From positions 1 through 25,592 of the forward strand of contig JAAZYT010000037.1 in assembly GCA_014239505.1 (NCBI GenBank): DNA of 25,592 nucleotides. Direction: 5' to 3'. Under the pieces are notes generated by a model, which was given only the letters and a program-made list of their open reading frames with translations, did not search any database and was not told where the DNA came from. Position numbers and translations under genes: made by a program. Below, in pieces: positions 7,802-15,409 of the stretch (positions are counted from its first letter, which is position 1; each line of letters opens with the position of its first letter). Source of the stretch: Fidelibacterota bacterium (GTDB lineage Bacteria; Fidelibacterota; Marinisomatia; Marinisomatales; TCS55).

Positions 7802-8299
7802 ATGATTAATCCTGCAGAATTAGATTTAAAAGAAGAAGTTGTTATTAGAGTAACGAGAGTATCGAAAGTTACTTCTCGAGGTAAAAACTTTCGTTTTGGA
7901 GCCTTGGTTGTCGTAGGGGATGGTGCTGGTCATGTTGGTATTGGTCAAGGTAAAGCTGGTGAAGTTATGTCTGCAATAAATAAAGCTAAAGAAGAAGCAA
8001 AACAAAATATAATTAAAATACCATTGATAAATGGTACGATACCCCACAAGATTATTTCTCGCTATGGATCTAGTCAAGTAATGTTAAAGCCAGCTGCTCC
8101 GGGTACTGGTATAATTGCAGGTGCTGCAGTTCGTGCTGTTGTAGAACAAGTTGGAATACAAAATATTCTAACAAAAAGATTTGGTTCAAATAATCAGATG
8201 AATGTTACTAAAGCAACAATCAAAGCCTTAACAGAATTGCAGGATGCTTTTAGTATAGCTAGCAAACGTGGGATAACAATTAAAGAAGTATTTAATTAG
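7802..8299 (+). CDS. rpsE: Small ribosomal subunit protein S5
   Basis: S5 helps form the mRNA entry pore and affects decoding fidelity. The 165-aa product has the N-terminal double-stranded-RNA-binding-like domain with VTSRGKNFRFGALVVVGDG and the glycine-rich VGIGQGKAGEV, then the C-terminal AAPGTGIIAGAAVRAVVEQVG block. Length is normal. The 14-base gap before it is among the larger gaps in the spc part of the cluster and holds no obvious Shine-Dalgarno, only an A-rich leader. Confidence 0.96.
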   Translation: MINPAELDLKEEVVIRVTRVSKVTSRGKNFRFGALVVVGDGAGHVGIGQGKAGEVMSAINKAKEEAKQNIIKIPLINGTIPHKIISRYGSSQVMLKPAAPGTGIIAGAAVRAVVEQVGIQNILTKRFGSNNQMNVTKATIKALTELQDAFSIASKRGITIKEVFN

Positions 8300-8300
8300 T

Positions 8301-8486
8301 ATGGCTAAAAAAATAAAAATCACACAGATTAAAAGTTCAATAGGTTATAAACAAAAAGCTAAATTGACATTAAAAGCATTAGGCCTACGAAAAATGCATC
8401 AAACTGTAGAGCACTCCGATTCTGATACATTAAGAGGGATGATAAACAGAGTGAATTATTTAGTAAAAATTGAGGAACCTTCATGA
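8301..8486 (+). CDS. rpmD: Large ribosomal subunit protein L30
   Basis: L30 is a small 50S protein. The 61-aa product begins KIKITQIKSSIGYKQKAK and continues with LKALGLRKMHQTVEH and a C-terminal GMINRVNYLVKIEE, all typical (the family pattern is K-I-T-x-v-x-S-x-I-g, LGL-x-k, and m-i-x-V-x-H/Y-L-V). Start is one base after the rpsE stop. Its TGA overlaps the rplO ATG by four bases (ATGA), so the two are translationally coupled. Confidence 0.95.
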   Translation: MAKKIKITQIKSSIGYKQKAKLTLKALGLRKMHQTVEHSDSDTLRGMINRVNYLVKIEEPS

Positions 8487-8923
8487 AACTAGGGCAATTA
8501 AAGCCAACAGAAGGGGCTACGCATTCCAAAAAACGAGTGGGTAGAGGGCATGGATCTGGACTGGGTAGAAATGCTGGACGAGGTGATAATGGGTATCATT
8601 CGCGTTCTGGTTCAAAGCACAGAGCATGGTTTGAAGGTGGCCAAATGCCTTTACATAGACGTGTTCCTAAACGTGGATTCTCAAATTTCTTATTTAAAAA
8701 AGAATTTCAAGTTGTTAATATTTCTGATTTAGAGCTTTTAACTGTTGATACCATTGATTCTAATGTATTAAAAGATAATGGATTAGTAAAATACTCAATG
8801 CGCCCAATTAAAGTATTAGGTAATGGAGAATTAACTAAGAAATTAAATGTAACAGCAAATTCATTTAGTACTTCAGCAAAAGAAAAAATTGAAAAAGCAG
8901 GCGGTTCAGTAACCGAGCAATAG
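8483..8923 (+). CDS. rplO: Large ribosomal subunit protein L15
   Basis: L15 is a late-assembly 50S protein. The 146-aa product has the glycine- and arginine-rich N terminus VGRGHGSGLGRNAGRGDNG, then GGQMPLHRRVPKRGFSN, and the C-terminal VLGNGELTKKLNVTANSFS block, where the family reads LG-x-G-x-L-x-k-x-l-x-v-x-a-x-x-f-S. Length is normal. It is followed directly by secY, as is usual for the spc operon. Confidence 0.97.
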   Translation: MKLGQLKPTEGATHSKKRVGRGHGSGLGRNAGRGDNGYHSRSGSKHRAWFEGGQMPLHRRVPKRGFSNFLFKKEFQVVNISDLELLTVDTIDSNVLKDNGLVKYSMRPIKVLGNGELTKKLNVTANSFSTSAKEKIEKAGGSVTEQ

Positions 8924-8924
8924 T

Positions 8925-10253
8925 TTGATAGATAAATTTAAAAATATATTCGCTATTCCAGAATTACGAAGAAGAATTTTGTTCACTTTGGGCGTACTTG
9001 TTTCTGTTAGGTTAGGTGCGCATATTCCTCTACCTGGAATTGACTCAGATGTCCTATCTGCTGCATTTCAAGGTTATCAGAATACTTTATTAGGATTATA
9101 TAATCTTTTCGCAGGAGGCGCATTTGAAAAGGCAACTCTCTTTGCTTTAGGTATTATGCCATATATATCTGCTTCAATTATTATTCAATTGATGAGTACT
9201 GTTGTACCTTACTTTCAAAGGTTGCAAAAAGAAGGAGAAGCGGGTAGAAAAAAAATTACTCAAGTCACACGTTATCTCACAGTTTTAATATCAGCAATGC
9301 AAGCATATGGAATCGTTGCAGTTTTTCTCCCATCAATGTCCGCTGGTGGTCAATCAGTAGTTATTAATCCTGGTTTAGGTTTTATTTTTACTGGAACTGT
9401 AAGTTTAATTACAGGTACTATATTATTAATGTGGCTCGGTGAAAGAATTACTGAGCGTGGAATTGGGAATGGAATTTCATTAATAATTATGGTAGGTATA
9501 GTTTCACGTGTTCCAAATGTAATTGTCAGTGAAATAGCTTTAATTAGTGAAGGTGTAAGAGGAATTCTAAGCGAAGTAATACTTATTGGTATAATGTTTG
9601 CGGTTATTGCTTTTGTTGTTTTATTAACACAAGGTACTCGCAAAATTCCAGTTTCATATGCCAAGCGAGTTGTAGGAAGAAAAGTATATGGTGGTCAATC
9701 AACTCACATACCATTAAAAGTGAATACTGCAGGTGTAATGCCAATCATTTTTGCACAGTCTATAATGTTTATTCCAAGTACAATAGCTACATTTTTTAGT
9801 GATAATGTTTTTATGCAAGGGGTTATGCGTTGGTTTTCTTTTGACCATCCATTTTATTGGTTCATTTTCGGTATAATGATTGTATTCTTCACTTATTTTT
9901 ATACAGCTATTGCTTTTGATCCTACACAAGTTTCTTTACAAATGAAACAACATGGTGGTTTCATTCCGGGTATTCGTCCAGGGAAAAAAACTGCTGAATA
10001 CATTGATAATATTTTATCAAAAGTTACCTTACCTGGTTCTTTTGCATTAGCGCTAGTTGCAATATTTCCTTACATATTAATGCAAGCTATGGATGTTGGA
10101 TACGATTTAGCTTCTTTTTTTGGTGGTACCAGTCTTTTAATTATTGTAGGTGTAGCATTGGATACTTTACAGCAAATTGAATCACATTTAATGAGCAGAC
10201 ATTATGATGGGTTTTTAAGTAAAGGCAAGATACGTGGTAGGAGACGTAGTTAA
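8925..10253 (+). CDS. secY: Protein translocase channel subunit SecY
   Basis: SecY is the central channel of the SecYEG translocon, moving unfolded proteins across, or into, the inner membrane. The 442-aa product has the expected ten hydrophobic segments. It shows the N-terminal IPELRRRILFTLGVL, the first helix and plug region with GAHIPLPGID, ALGIMPYISASIIIQL (TM2), GERITERGIGNGISLII (TM4) and the cytosolic C5 loop PGKKTAEYI. It starts with TTG at 8925, one base after the rplO stop; no better start is seen. Its TAA overlaps the map ATG (TAATG). No adk gene lies between secY and map. Confidence 0.97.
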   Translation: MIDKFKNIFAIPELRRRILFTLGVLVSVRLGAHIPLPGIDSDVLSAAFQGYQNTLLGLYNLFAGGAFEKATLFALGIMPYISASIIIQLMSTVVPYFQRLQKEGEAGRKKITQVTRYLTVLISAMQAYGIVAVFLPSMSAGGQSVVINPGLGFIFTGTVSLITGTILLMWLGERITERGIGNGISLIIMVGIVSRVPNVIVSEIALISEGVRGILSEVILIGIMFAVIAFVVLLTQGTRKIPVSYAKRVVGRKVYGGQSTHIPLKVNTAGVMPIIFAQSIMFIPSTIATFFSDNVFMQGVMRWFSFDHPFYWFIFGIMIVFFTYFYTAIAFDPTQVSLQMKQHGGFIPGIRPGKKTAEYIDNILSKVTLPGSFALALVAIFPYILMQAMDVGYDLASFFGGTSLLIIVGVALDTLQQIESHLMSRHYDGFLSKGKIRGRRRS

Positions 10254-11011
10254 TGGTAAGAATTCGTACAAAGCGCGAAGTTGATTTAATTGCAACAAGT
10301 TGCCAAATTGTTGCTGATACTTTAAATATGCTAGCAGATTATGTTAAGCCCGGAGTTAGTATATTAGAATTAGATAGAAAAGCAGAAAAATTTATTTGCT
10401 CAAAAGATGCTAGGCCTGCTTTTAAAGGCTATATGGGTTTTCCCGCAACATTATGTGTTTCCGTGGATGATGAGGTAGTACATGGAATACCAAATGATAG
10501 GATACTAAAAGAAGGGCAAATAGTTGGAATTGATTGCGGTGCTGAAAAAGATGGATATTTTGGTGATCATGCAAAAACTTTTTCAGTTGGAAATACTGCA
10601 GAAGAAAAACAAAAATTAATGGAAGTCACTCATAAATCTTTAATGATGGGTATTGAAGCTGCTGTACCTGGAAATTACGTTTCAGATATTGGCCATTCTA
10701 TTCAAACATATGTTGAAAGTTTTGGGTTTTCTGTTGTTCGTGAACTAGTTGGTCACGGTATCGGAACTGAATTGCATGAAGAACCTCAGATTCCAAATTA
10801 TGGTAAACCTAAGCAAGGATACATGCTTAGAGAGGGTATGTGCATAGCAATTGAACCAATGATAAACTTAGGACATAAAGATGTCAAAACAGACTCTGAT
10901 GGATGGACAATTAGAACTGTAGATGGTCAAGCTTCTGCGCATTTTGAGCATACTATTGCTATAACATCAAATGGGCCGAAAATATTAAGTCAAAGTGTAA
11001 AAAATGGCTAA
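10253..11011 (+). CDS. map: Methionine aminopeptidase, type I
   Basis: MetAP removes the initiator methionine from nascent proteins in the cytoplasm, using a two-metal centre. The 252-aa product keeps all five metal ligands: Asp94 and Asp105 (in DCGAEKDGYFGDHAKTF), His168 (GHGIGTELHEEP), Glu201 (IEPMINLG) and Glu232 (FEHTIAIT). The substrate-binding histidine is His77 (VVHGIP). There is no N-terminal zinc-finger extension, so it is the short type Ia form. It overlaps secY by one base and infA by eight bases. Confidence 0.97.
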   Translation: MVRIRTKREVDLIATSCQIVADTLNMLADYVKPGVSILELDRKAEKFICSKDARPAFKGYMGFPATLCVSVDDEVVHGIPNDRILKEGQIVGIDCGAEKDGYFGDHAKTFSVGNTAEEKQKLMEVTHKSLMMGIEAAVPGNYVSDIGHSIQTYVESFGFSVVRELVGHGIGTELHEEPQIPNYGKPKQGYMLREGMCIAIEPMINLGHKDVKTDSDGWTIRTVDGQASAHFEHTIAITSNGPKILSQSVKNG

Positions 11012-11231
11012 AGAGCAACCAATCCAAGTTGAAGGTATAATTAAAGAAACATTACCAAATGCAATGTTCCGTGTTGAGGTTGAAATTGGTGATACTACTC
11101 ATGAAGTATTAGCACATGTTAGTGGTAAGATGCGTATGCATTTTATAAAAATTTTACCTGGCGATGTAGTTAAGCTTGATATTTCGCCATATGATTTGAC
11201 ACGAGGTCGCATTACTTACAGGAATAAGTAG
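11004..11231 (+). CDS. infA: Translation initiation factor IF-1
   Basis: IF-1 binds the 30S A site during initiation. The 75-aa product is one OB-fold with VEGIIKETLPNAMFRVEV, HVSGKMRMHFIKILPGDVV and SPYDLTRGRITYR, typical in order and spacing, and is three residues longer than the 72-aa E. coli protein, at the N terminus and within the fold. The ATG at 11004 lies inside the end of map, giving an 8-base overlap. rpmJ follows after 6 bases. Confidence 0.96.
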   Translation: MAKEQPIQVEGIIKETLPNAMFRVEVEIGDTTHEVLAHVSGKMRMHFIKILPGDVVKLDISPYDLTRGRITYRNK

Positions 11232-11237
11232 GAAATT

Positions 11238-11351
11238 ATGAAAGTTAGATCTTCAGTTAAAAAGATTTGTGCCAAATGCAAAATTATACGCCGAAAGGGT
11301 GTAGTTAAAGTAATTTGTGAAAATCCAAAACATAAACAGAGACAAGGTTAG
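11238..11351 (+). CDS. rpmJ: Large ribosomal subunit protein L36
   Basis: This 37-codon gene is easily missed because of its size. It reads MKVRSSVKKICAKCKIIRRK, then a second half ending in NPKHKQRQG. L36 is a zinc-ribbon 50S protein, and the ligands are Cys11, Cys14, Cys27 and His32. ATG at 11238 is preceded by AGGA at 11230-11233, spanning the infA stop. Its position between infA and rpsM is the standard one. Retention of the zinc ligands makes this the C+ form. Confidence 0.96.
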   Translation: MKVRSSVKKICAKCKIIRRKGVVKVICENPKHKQRQG

Positions 11352-11360
11352 GAGTTTTTT

Positions 11361-11735
11361 GTGGCGCGAATAGCAGGTATTGATATTCCTCGAGAAAAGA
11401 AAGTCCCTTTTTCTTTATGCTATATCCATGGTATAGGTTTAACTACCGCGAATCAAATTTGTGATAAAGCAAAAGTGGATAAAAATTTAAGGGTAAAAGA
11501 TCTTTCAAATGATCAAGTTACATCCGTGAGGGATGCAATTACAGCTCTAGAACTTAAAGTAGAAGGTGAGCAAAGAACTTTGGTCTCAATGAATATCAAA
11601 AGAAAAAGAGATATAGGTTGTTACCAAGGTTTAAGACATCGAAGAGGCTTACCAGTAAATGGTCAACGTACAAAGACAAATTCGAGAACACGCAAAGGTA
11701 AGCGAAGAACAATTGGTCTTGGAAAAAAAGTATAG
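11361..11735 (+). CDS. rpsM: Small ribosomal subunit protein S13
   Basis: S13 is a 30S head protein that contacts the P-site tRNA and forms intersubunit bridges. The 124-aa product starts MARIAGIDIPREKKV and carries the helix-hairpin-helix-like LCYIHGIGLTTANQICDKA, then GCYQGLRHRRGLPVNGQRTK and the basic tail TRKGKRRTIG. It starts with GTG at 11361, with AGGAG at 11350-11354 overlapping the rpmJ stop as ribosome binding site. Confidence 0.97.
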   Translation: MARIAGIDIPREKKVPFSLCYIHGIGLTTANQICDKAKVDKNLRVKDLSNDQVTSVRDAITALELKVEGEQRTLVSMNIKRKRDIGCYQGLRHRRGLPVNGQRTKTNSRTRKGKRRTIGLGKKV

Positions 11736-11744
11736 GTAAAATAA

Positions 11745-12140
11745 ATGGCTAATCAAACCAAAGAAAGACGCAAAAAAAAGAAAAAAGGTAATGTTGATCA
11801 ATTGGGTGTTGCGCATATTAAAGCAACATTTAATAATACACATATTACTTTGACAGATAAATTTGGAAATGTTGTTGCATGGTCTACTGCTGGATCTAGT
11901 GGCTTTAAAGGTTCAAGAAAGAGCACTGCTTATGCTGCAACTCTAGCTGCAGAAAAAGCAGGGCAAGAAGCTGTACAATTAGGTATGAAGACAATCGAAG
12001 TAAGAGTTAAAGGCCCTGGTTCTGGAAGAGAATCTGCAATTCGTGCATTGGCTGTTGCAGGGTTAGACGTTCTATCTATTAGAGATGTTACTCCTTTACC
12101 TCATAATGGTTGCCGTCCACCAAAAAGAAGAAGGGTTTAA
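11745..12140 (+). CDS. rpsK: Small ribosomal subunit protein S11
   Basis: S11 forms the 30S platform near the mRNA exit. The 131-aa product has the lysine-rich N terminus, then GVAHIKATFNNTHITLTDKFG, SSGFKGSRKSTAYAATLAAE and the C-terminal DVTPLPHNGCRPPKRRRV, which is nearly invariant across bacteria. The ATG is 9 bases after the rpsM stop. Confidence 0.97.
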   Translation: MANQTKERRKKKKKGNVDQLGVAHIKATFNNTHITLTDKFGNVVAWSTAGSSGFKGSRKSTAYAATLAAEKAGQEAVQLGMKTIEVRVKGPGSGRESAIRALAVAGLDVLSIRDVTPLPHNGCRPPKRRRV

Positions 12141-12152
12141 TAAGAGAGTTTT

Positions 12153-12770
12153 ATGGCAAAATCTAGCGTACCCAAAGGAAAATTAGTTCGAAAGTTTGGT
12201 GAAAATATTTTTGGCAATCCAAAATATGATAATTTATTAAATAAAAAACCTTATACACCTGGACAACATGGACCTAATCGTAGAAGACGATTATCTAATT
12301 ATGGTGTTCAGTTAAGGGAAAAACAAAAAATTAAAGCTATGTATGGAGTTTTGGAACGACAATTCAGAAACTACTTTCATAAAGCTGAAAAAATGAATGG
12401 TGAAACTGGAACTAACTTATTGCAGCTACTTGAATGTAGAATGGATAATATTGTTTACCGACTTGGTTTAGCATCTACCAGAGCTCAATCTCGTCAAATG
12501 GTAAGTCATGCACATTTTCTTTTAAATAATAGAAAATGTAATTACCCTTCTGCTTCACTTAAGCCTGGTGATACAATAAAAGTAAGAGATAAGTCAAAAA
12601 AAGTAGATTTAATCATGGAATCTATGAAAAGAATTAAAGGTGATATTGAATTACCTTGGTTAGAACTTGATAAGGCGAAAATGACTGGTACTTTTATAGC
12701 GGTACCGGAAAGAGATGAAATGGCACTTACAGTTAATGAACAATTAGTAGTAGAACTCTACTCTAAGTAA
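12153..12770 (+). CDS. rpsD: Small ribosomal subunit protein S4, zinc-free form
   Basis: S4 nucleates 30S assembly and in many bacteria represses the alpha operon. The 205-aa product shows RKFGENIFG, YTPGQHGPNRRRRLSNYGVQL and the S4 RNA-binding domain with LECRMDNIVYRLGLASTRAQ and VSHAHFLLN near residues 92-123. The N terminus lacks the four zinc-binding cysteines of the C+ form, so this is the C- type, in contrast to the zinc-binding S14 and L36 in the same cluster. Confidence 0.97.
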   Translation: MAKSSVPKGKLVRKFGENIFGNPKYDNLLNKKPYTPGQHGPNRRRRLSNYGVQLREKQKIKAMYGVLERQFRNYFHKAEKMNGETGTNLLQLLECRMDNIVYRLGLASTRAQSRQMVSHAHFLLNNRKCNYPSASLKPGDTIKVRDKSKKVDLIMESMKRIKGDIELPWLELDKAKMTGTFIAVPERDEMALTVNEQLVVELYSK

Positions 12771-12790
12771 TAAAAAGGCAGTATTTATTT

Positions 12791-13765
12791 ATGGGTAAAA
12801 AAGAATATGATCTAAAGATCAAAACAGATAATAAGTCTCTTACTAAAACATATGGTAAATTTATCGTTCAACCTCTTGAAAGAGGTTATGGTGTTACAGT
12901 TGGCAATGCACTTCGCCGTGTTTTACTGACAAGTCTACCTGGAGCAGCGATTACTAATGTTAAAGTTGAGGGAGTACTTCATGAGTTTTCAACCATACCT
13001 GGTGTCAAAGACGATATGGCTGATATTATTCAAAATCTAAAAGGTGTTCGTTTTAGATTAACTGATTCAGACGTTGATAATGTGACTGTCACATTGAAGG
13101 GTAAAAAGAAATTAACAGCTGCTGATATCCAATCACAAACAGATGAGTTTGAAGTGTTAAATAAAGATCATTATATCACTGAGTTAAACTCAAAAGGCTC
13201 AATTCAAATGGAGATTCGCGTTGGTGTAGGTAAAGGGTATGTACCTTCTGAAGAAAACGATTTACCAAATGCGCCTATTGGTACTTTGGCAATTGATAGC
13301 ATATTTAATCCTGTAACAAAGGTAACATATAATGTTCAACCTGTTCCCGGCGCTAAAGATCCAATTGAAATACTAAATATTGAAGTAGAGACTGATGGAT
13401 CAGTCACTCCTGAAGATGCAATTAGTTATTCGGCAACAGTACTAATGAATCATTTGCGTTTAGTTGAAGCTATTGCAAAGCCTGAAGTTCTTGAAGTAAC
13501 TGAAAAAATAAGTGAAGAGATTATTAAGATAAGAAATCTTCTTAATTTGACTATTGATGAAATGGAATTATCTGTAAGAAGTCATAATTGCCTTCAGGCA
13601 GCTGGGATAAAGTACATTTACGAATTAGTTAGTAAAGAAGAAAATCAGATGCTAAAATATAAGAATTTCGGTCGTAAATCTTTAACTGAGTTAGTTGAGA
13701 AACTTGATGAAATGGGAATAAGCTTTGGTATGGATGTTGATAAATATTTAAAGCTAGAAGTGTAA
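12791..13765 (+). CDS. rpoA: DNA-directed RNA polymerase subunit alpha
   Basis: The alpha subunit dimerises to start RNA polymerase assembly and contacts UP elements and activators. The 324-aa product has the N-terminal assembly domain with PLERGYGVTVGNALRRVLL and FSTIPGVKDDM (about residues 30-80), a linker near 230-245, and the C-terminal DNA-contacting domain with LNLTIDEMELSVRSHNCLQ and NFGRKSLTELVEKL. Length is normal. It sits between rpsD and rplQ, with a 20-base gap before it holding a weak AAAAGG ribosome binding site. Confidence 0.98.
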   Translation: MGKKEYDLKIKTDNKSLTKTYGKFIVQPLERGYGVTVGNALRRVLLTSLPGAAITNVKVEGVLHEFSTIPGVKDDMADIIQNLKGVRFRLTDSDVDNVTVTLKGKKKLTAADIQSQTDEFEVLNKDHYITELNSKGSIQMEIRVGVGKGYVPSEENDLPNAPIGTLAIDSIFNPVTKVTYNVQPVPGAKDPIEILNIEVETDGSVTPEDAISYSATVLMNHLRLVEAIAKPEVLEVTEKISEEIIKIRNLLNLTIDEMELSVRSHNCLQAAGIKYIYELVSKEENQMLKYKNFGRKSLTELVEKLDEMGISFGMDVDKYLKLEV

Positions 13766-13772
13766 TAATTAA

Positions 13773-14168
13773 ATGAGACATCAGAAAAAAGGTAGAAAAC
13801 TTGGAGTTAATCCACCTCATAGGAAAGCAATGCTTCGTAATTTGGCAGCAAATTTAATTGAGCATAAGCGGATTAAAACTACAGATGCACGTGCAAAAGA
13901 ATTAAGAACCTTTATTGAGCCTCTAATAACTAAGGCAAAAAAAGGTGATTTTAATTCAATTCGTCAAGTTGCAAAACATTTACCTAGAAAAGATGTTGTT
14001 CATACTTTAGTACATGAAATTGCACCAGTTTTTTCAGAACGCTCAGGTGGTTATACTCGTATAATTAAGCTTGGATTTCGAGATAATGACCGTGCTTCTG
14101 TTTCATTAATTGAATTCGTTGATTTTCAAAGTTCTAAAGAATTAGAAACGGCTGAAGCATCAAAATAG
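13773..14168 (+). CDS. rplQ: Large ribosomal subunit protein L17
   Basis: L17 lies on the 50S solvent side near the tunnel exit. The 131-aa product opens MRHQKKGRKLGVNPPHRKAM, then LRNLAANLIEHKRIKTTDARAKEL, and ends with GGYTRIIKLGFRDNDRASVSLIEFVD plus a short acidic tail; the tail makes it slightly longer than the core family. It is the last ribosomal gene of the cluster. Its stop is only 4 bases before the next start codon and 33 bases before a strong terminator hairpin. Confidence 0.97.
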   Translation: MRHQKKGRKLGVNPPHRKAMLRNLAANLIEHKRIKTTDARAKELRTFIEPLITKAKKGDFNSIRQVAKHLPRKDVVHTLVHEIAPVFSERSGGYTRIIKLGFRDNDRASVSLIEFVDFQSSKELETAEASK

Positions 14169-14172
14169 TTCT

Positions 14173-15330
14173 TTGGATTCAACTATAACTAAAATATATC
14201 TAAGGGCAACGGTTTCCGTTGCCCTTCTTTTTTCTATTATAACTGCCTTTCAATATCAAAGGGGTGAATTTGACTCAAGATATCTATGGGTTGTTCGAAA
14301 TTCTTTAACAAATAAATCTGATATTGATAAAATGATTGAATTTGCTACTTTAAATAGATTTAATAATATATTAGTTCAAGTTCGTGGTAGAGGAGATGCA
14401 TATTATAAGTCGGAGCTAGTTCAAAAGTCTAATTTAATAAATGATAAAGAATTTGACCCTTTGGCTTATGTAATACCAAAAGCAAAAGAAAAGGGTATTC
14501 GTGTGCATGCTTGGGTAAATACTTATTTGCTTTGGTCTTCAAGAATAATGCCTATTCAAGAAAATCATATTTTGAGGACTAATCCTGAATGGATTGATCA
14601 AAATACTAATAAAAAAATTAATATTTTAAATGAAATGAAGAAATTCAATGGGGGTAAAAATGGTATTGAAGGTTTTTACTTATCACCTAATCATCCAAAA
14701 GTGAATTCATATTTACTTAATGTATTTGGTGATTTAATTCAAAATTACGATTTAGATGGTTTGCATTTAGACTATGTAAGATTTCATGATTCAGATTATG
14801 GTCAAAATCCTATTTCGCTTTCTTCTTTTAATAAGCAGCTGGGAATAATAAATACACCCAGTTCAAATTCTCTTGAATCTTCACAGTGGAATGATTATCG
14901 TCGCAAAGGTGTAACAGATCTTGTTAGAGAAACAAAAAATCTAATTCAATCAATTAAACCAGAAATAATCTTGACAGCTGCAGTAAAACCAAACTTATAT
15001 CAAGCAAGAGAAAGATTCTTTCAAGAATGGGATGTTTGGTTAGCAGCGGGATATTTAGATAAAGCTATTGTAATGAATTACACTAAAGACTTAAAAGAAT
15101 TTGCTGCTAATATTGATATCATGTATGATAATTTACCTTCAAAGTATAGAAAGAGAATTGTAATGGGGATTGCCACTTACAATCAGTCACCAGAAAACGT
15201 TATAGATAAGATAAAGTATACACGAGTTACAAGGTTTAATTCTGTTTCTTTCTTTTCCTATACGGTAATGCTTAAAGATCCATTATATTTTAATTCTGTC
15301 AAAAATATTCTTTATCCAAGGGATTACTGA
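14173..15330 (+). CDS. Glycosyl-hydrolase-like 10 (GHL10) family protein, exported or anchored
   Basis: The 385-aa product matches the GHL10/YngK-type TIM-barrel family (often named family 10 glycosyl hydrolase-like). It shows strand 1 RYLWVVRNS with NRFNNILVQVRGRGDAYY (61-78), then HAWVNTY (112-118), the FYLSPNHPKV segment, and DGLHLDYVRFHDSDYG (195-210) with candidate catalytic Asp200. Members are thought to act on envelope or polysaccharide glycans; the substrate here is unknown. The N terminus has a Lys/Arg region and a hydrophobic stretch (about 12-26), a signal peptide or anchor. The start must be TTG 14173: the next in-frame ATG (14332, residue 54) would remove strand 1, and there is no GTG or TTG between. 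The signal codons coincide with an intrinsic terminator hairpin. Confidence 0.8.
   Translation: MDSTITKIYLRATVSVALLFSIITAFQYQRGEFDSRYLWVVRNSLTNKSDIDKMIEFATLNRFNNILVQVRGRGDAYYKSELVQKSNLINDKEFDPLAYVIPKAKEKGIRVHAWVNTYLLWSSRIMPIQENHILRTNPEWIDQNTNKKINILNEMKKFNGGKNGIEGFYLSPNHPKVNSYLLNVFGDLIQNYDLDGLHLDYVRFHDSDYGQNPISLSSFNKQLGIINTPSSNSLESSQWNDYRRKGVTDLVRETKNLIQSIKPEIILTAAVKPNLYQARERFFQEWDVWLAAGYLDKAIVMNYTKDLKEFAANIDIMYDNLPSKYRKRIVMGIATYNQSPENVIDKIKYTRVTRFNSVSFFSYTVMLKDPLYFNSVKNILYPRDY
14202..14234 (+). terminator. Intrinsic terminator of the ribosomal cluster, inside the next gene's signal-peptide codons
   Basis: A perfect 11-bp stem, AAGGGCAACGG (14202-14212) with CCGTTGCCCTT (14216-14226), closes a TTT loop and is followed by CTTTTTTC (14227-14234). 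This has the form of a rho-independent terminator. It begins 34 bases after the rplQ stop, where the long ribosomal transcript would be expected to end. It lies wholly within the first 21 codons of the GHL10-family gene and encodes the hydrophobic signal segment. Seven of the 11 pairs are G-C, which stands out against the AT-rich surroundings. Confidence 0.85.
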
Positions 15331-15409
15331 TTTAATTACTTTAATATTCTTATATTTAAGTGATTGATTATATTTAGCATAATATTCTGAAACTATAAAT
15401 AATAATTAA
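15331..15409 (+). promoter_or_regulatory. AT-rich intergenic leader of hutU, with a 9-base direct repeat
   Basis: This 79-base gap separates the GHL10-family gene from hutU and probably holds the hutU promoter. It is very AT-rich, with a TATAAA at 15394-15399 and a TTGATT at 15364-15369, but their spacing (24 bases) is too long for a confident sigma-70 pair. The sequence TAATATTCT occurs twice (15342-15350 and 15380-15388), which might be an operator pair or chance in AT-rich DNA. I see no clear terminator for the gene upstream and no good Shine-Dalgarno. Confidence 0.3.

Noticed and set aside
9350..9664. A 104-aa minus-strand frame opposite secY
   Set aside because: It is a shadow of the secY reading frame, with no own start signals.
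14332..15330. Starting the GHL10-family gene at the internal ATG 14332
   Set aside because: This would remove strand 1 of the barrel (RYLWVVRNS) and the signal segment, both of which look like real protein.
15342..15388. Strong hutU operator from the repeated TAATATTCT
   Set aside because: Nine AT-rich bases repeated once is too weak to call an operator; kept only as a note on the intergenic region.
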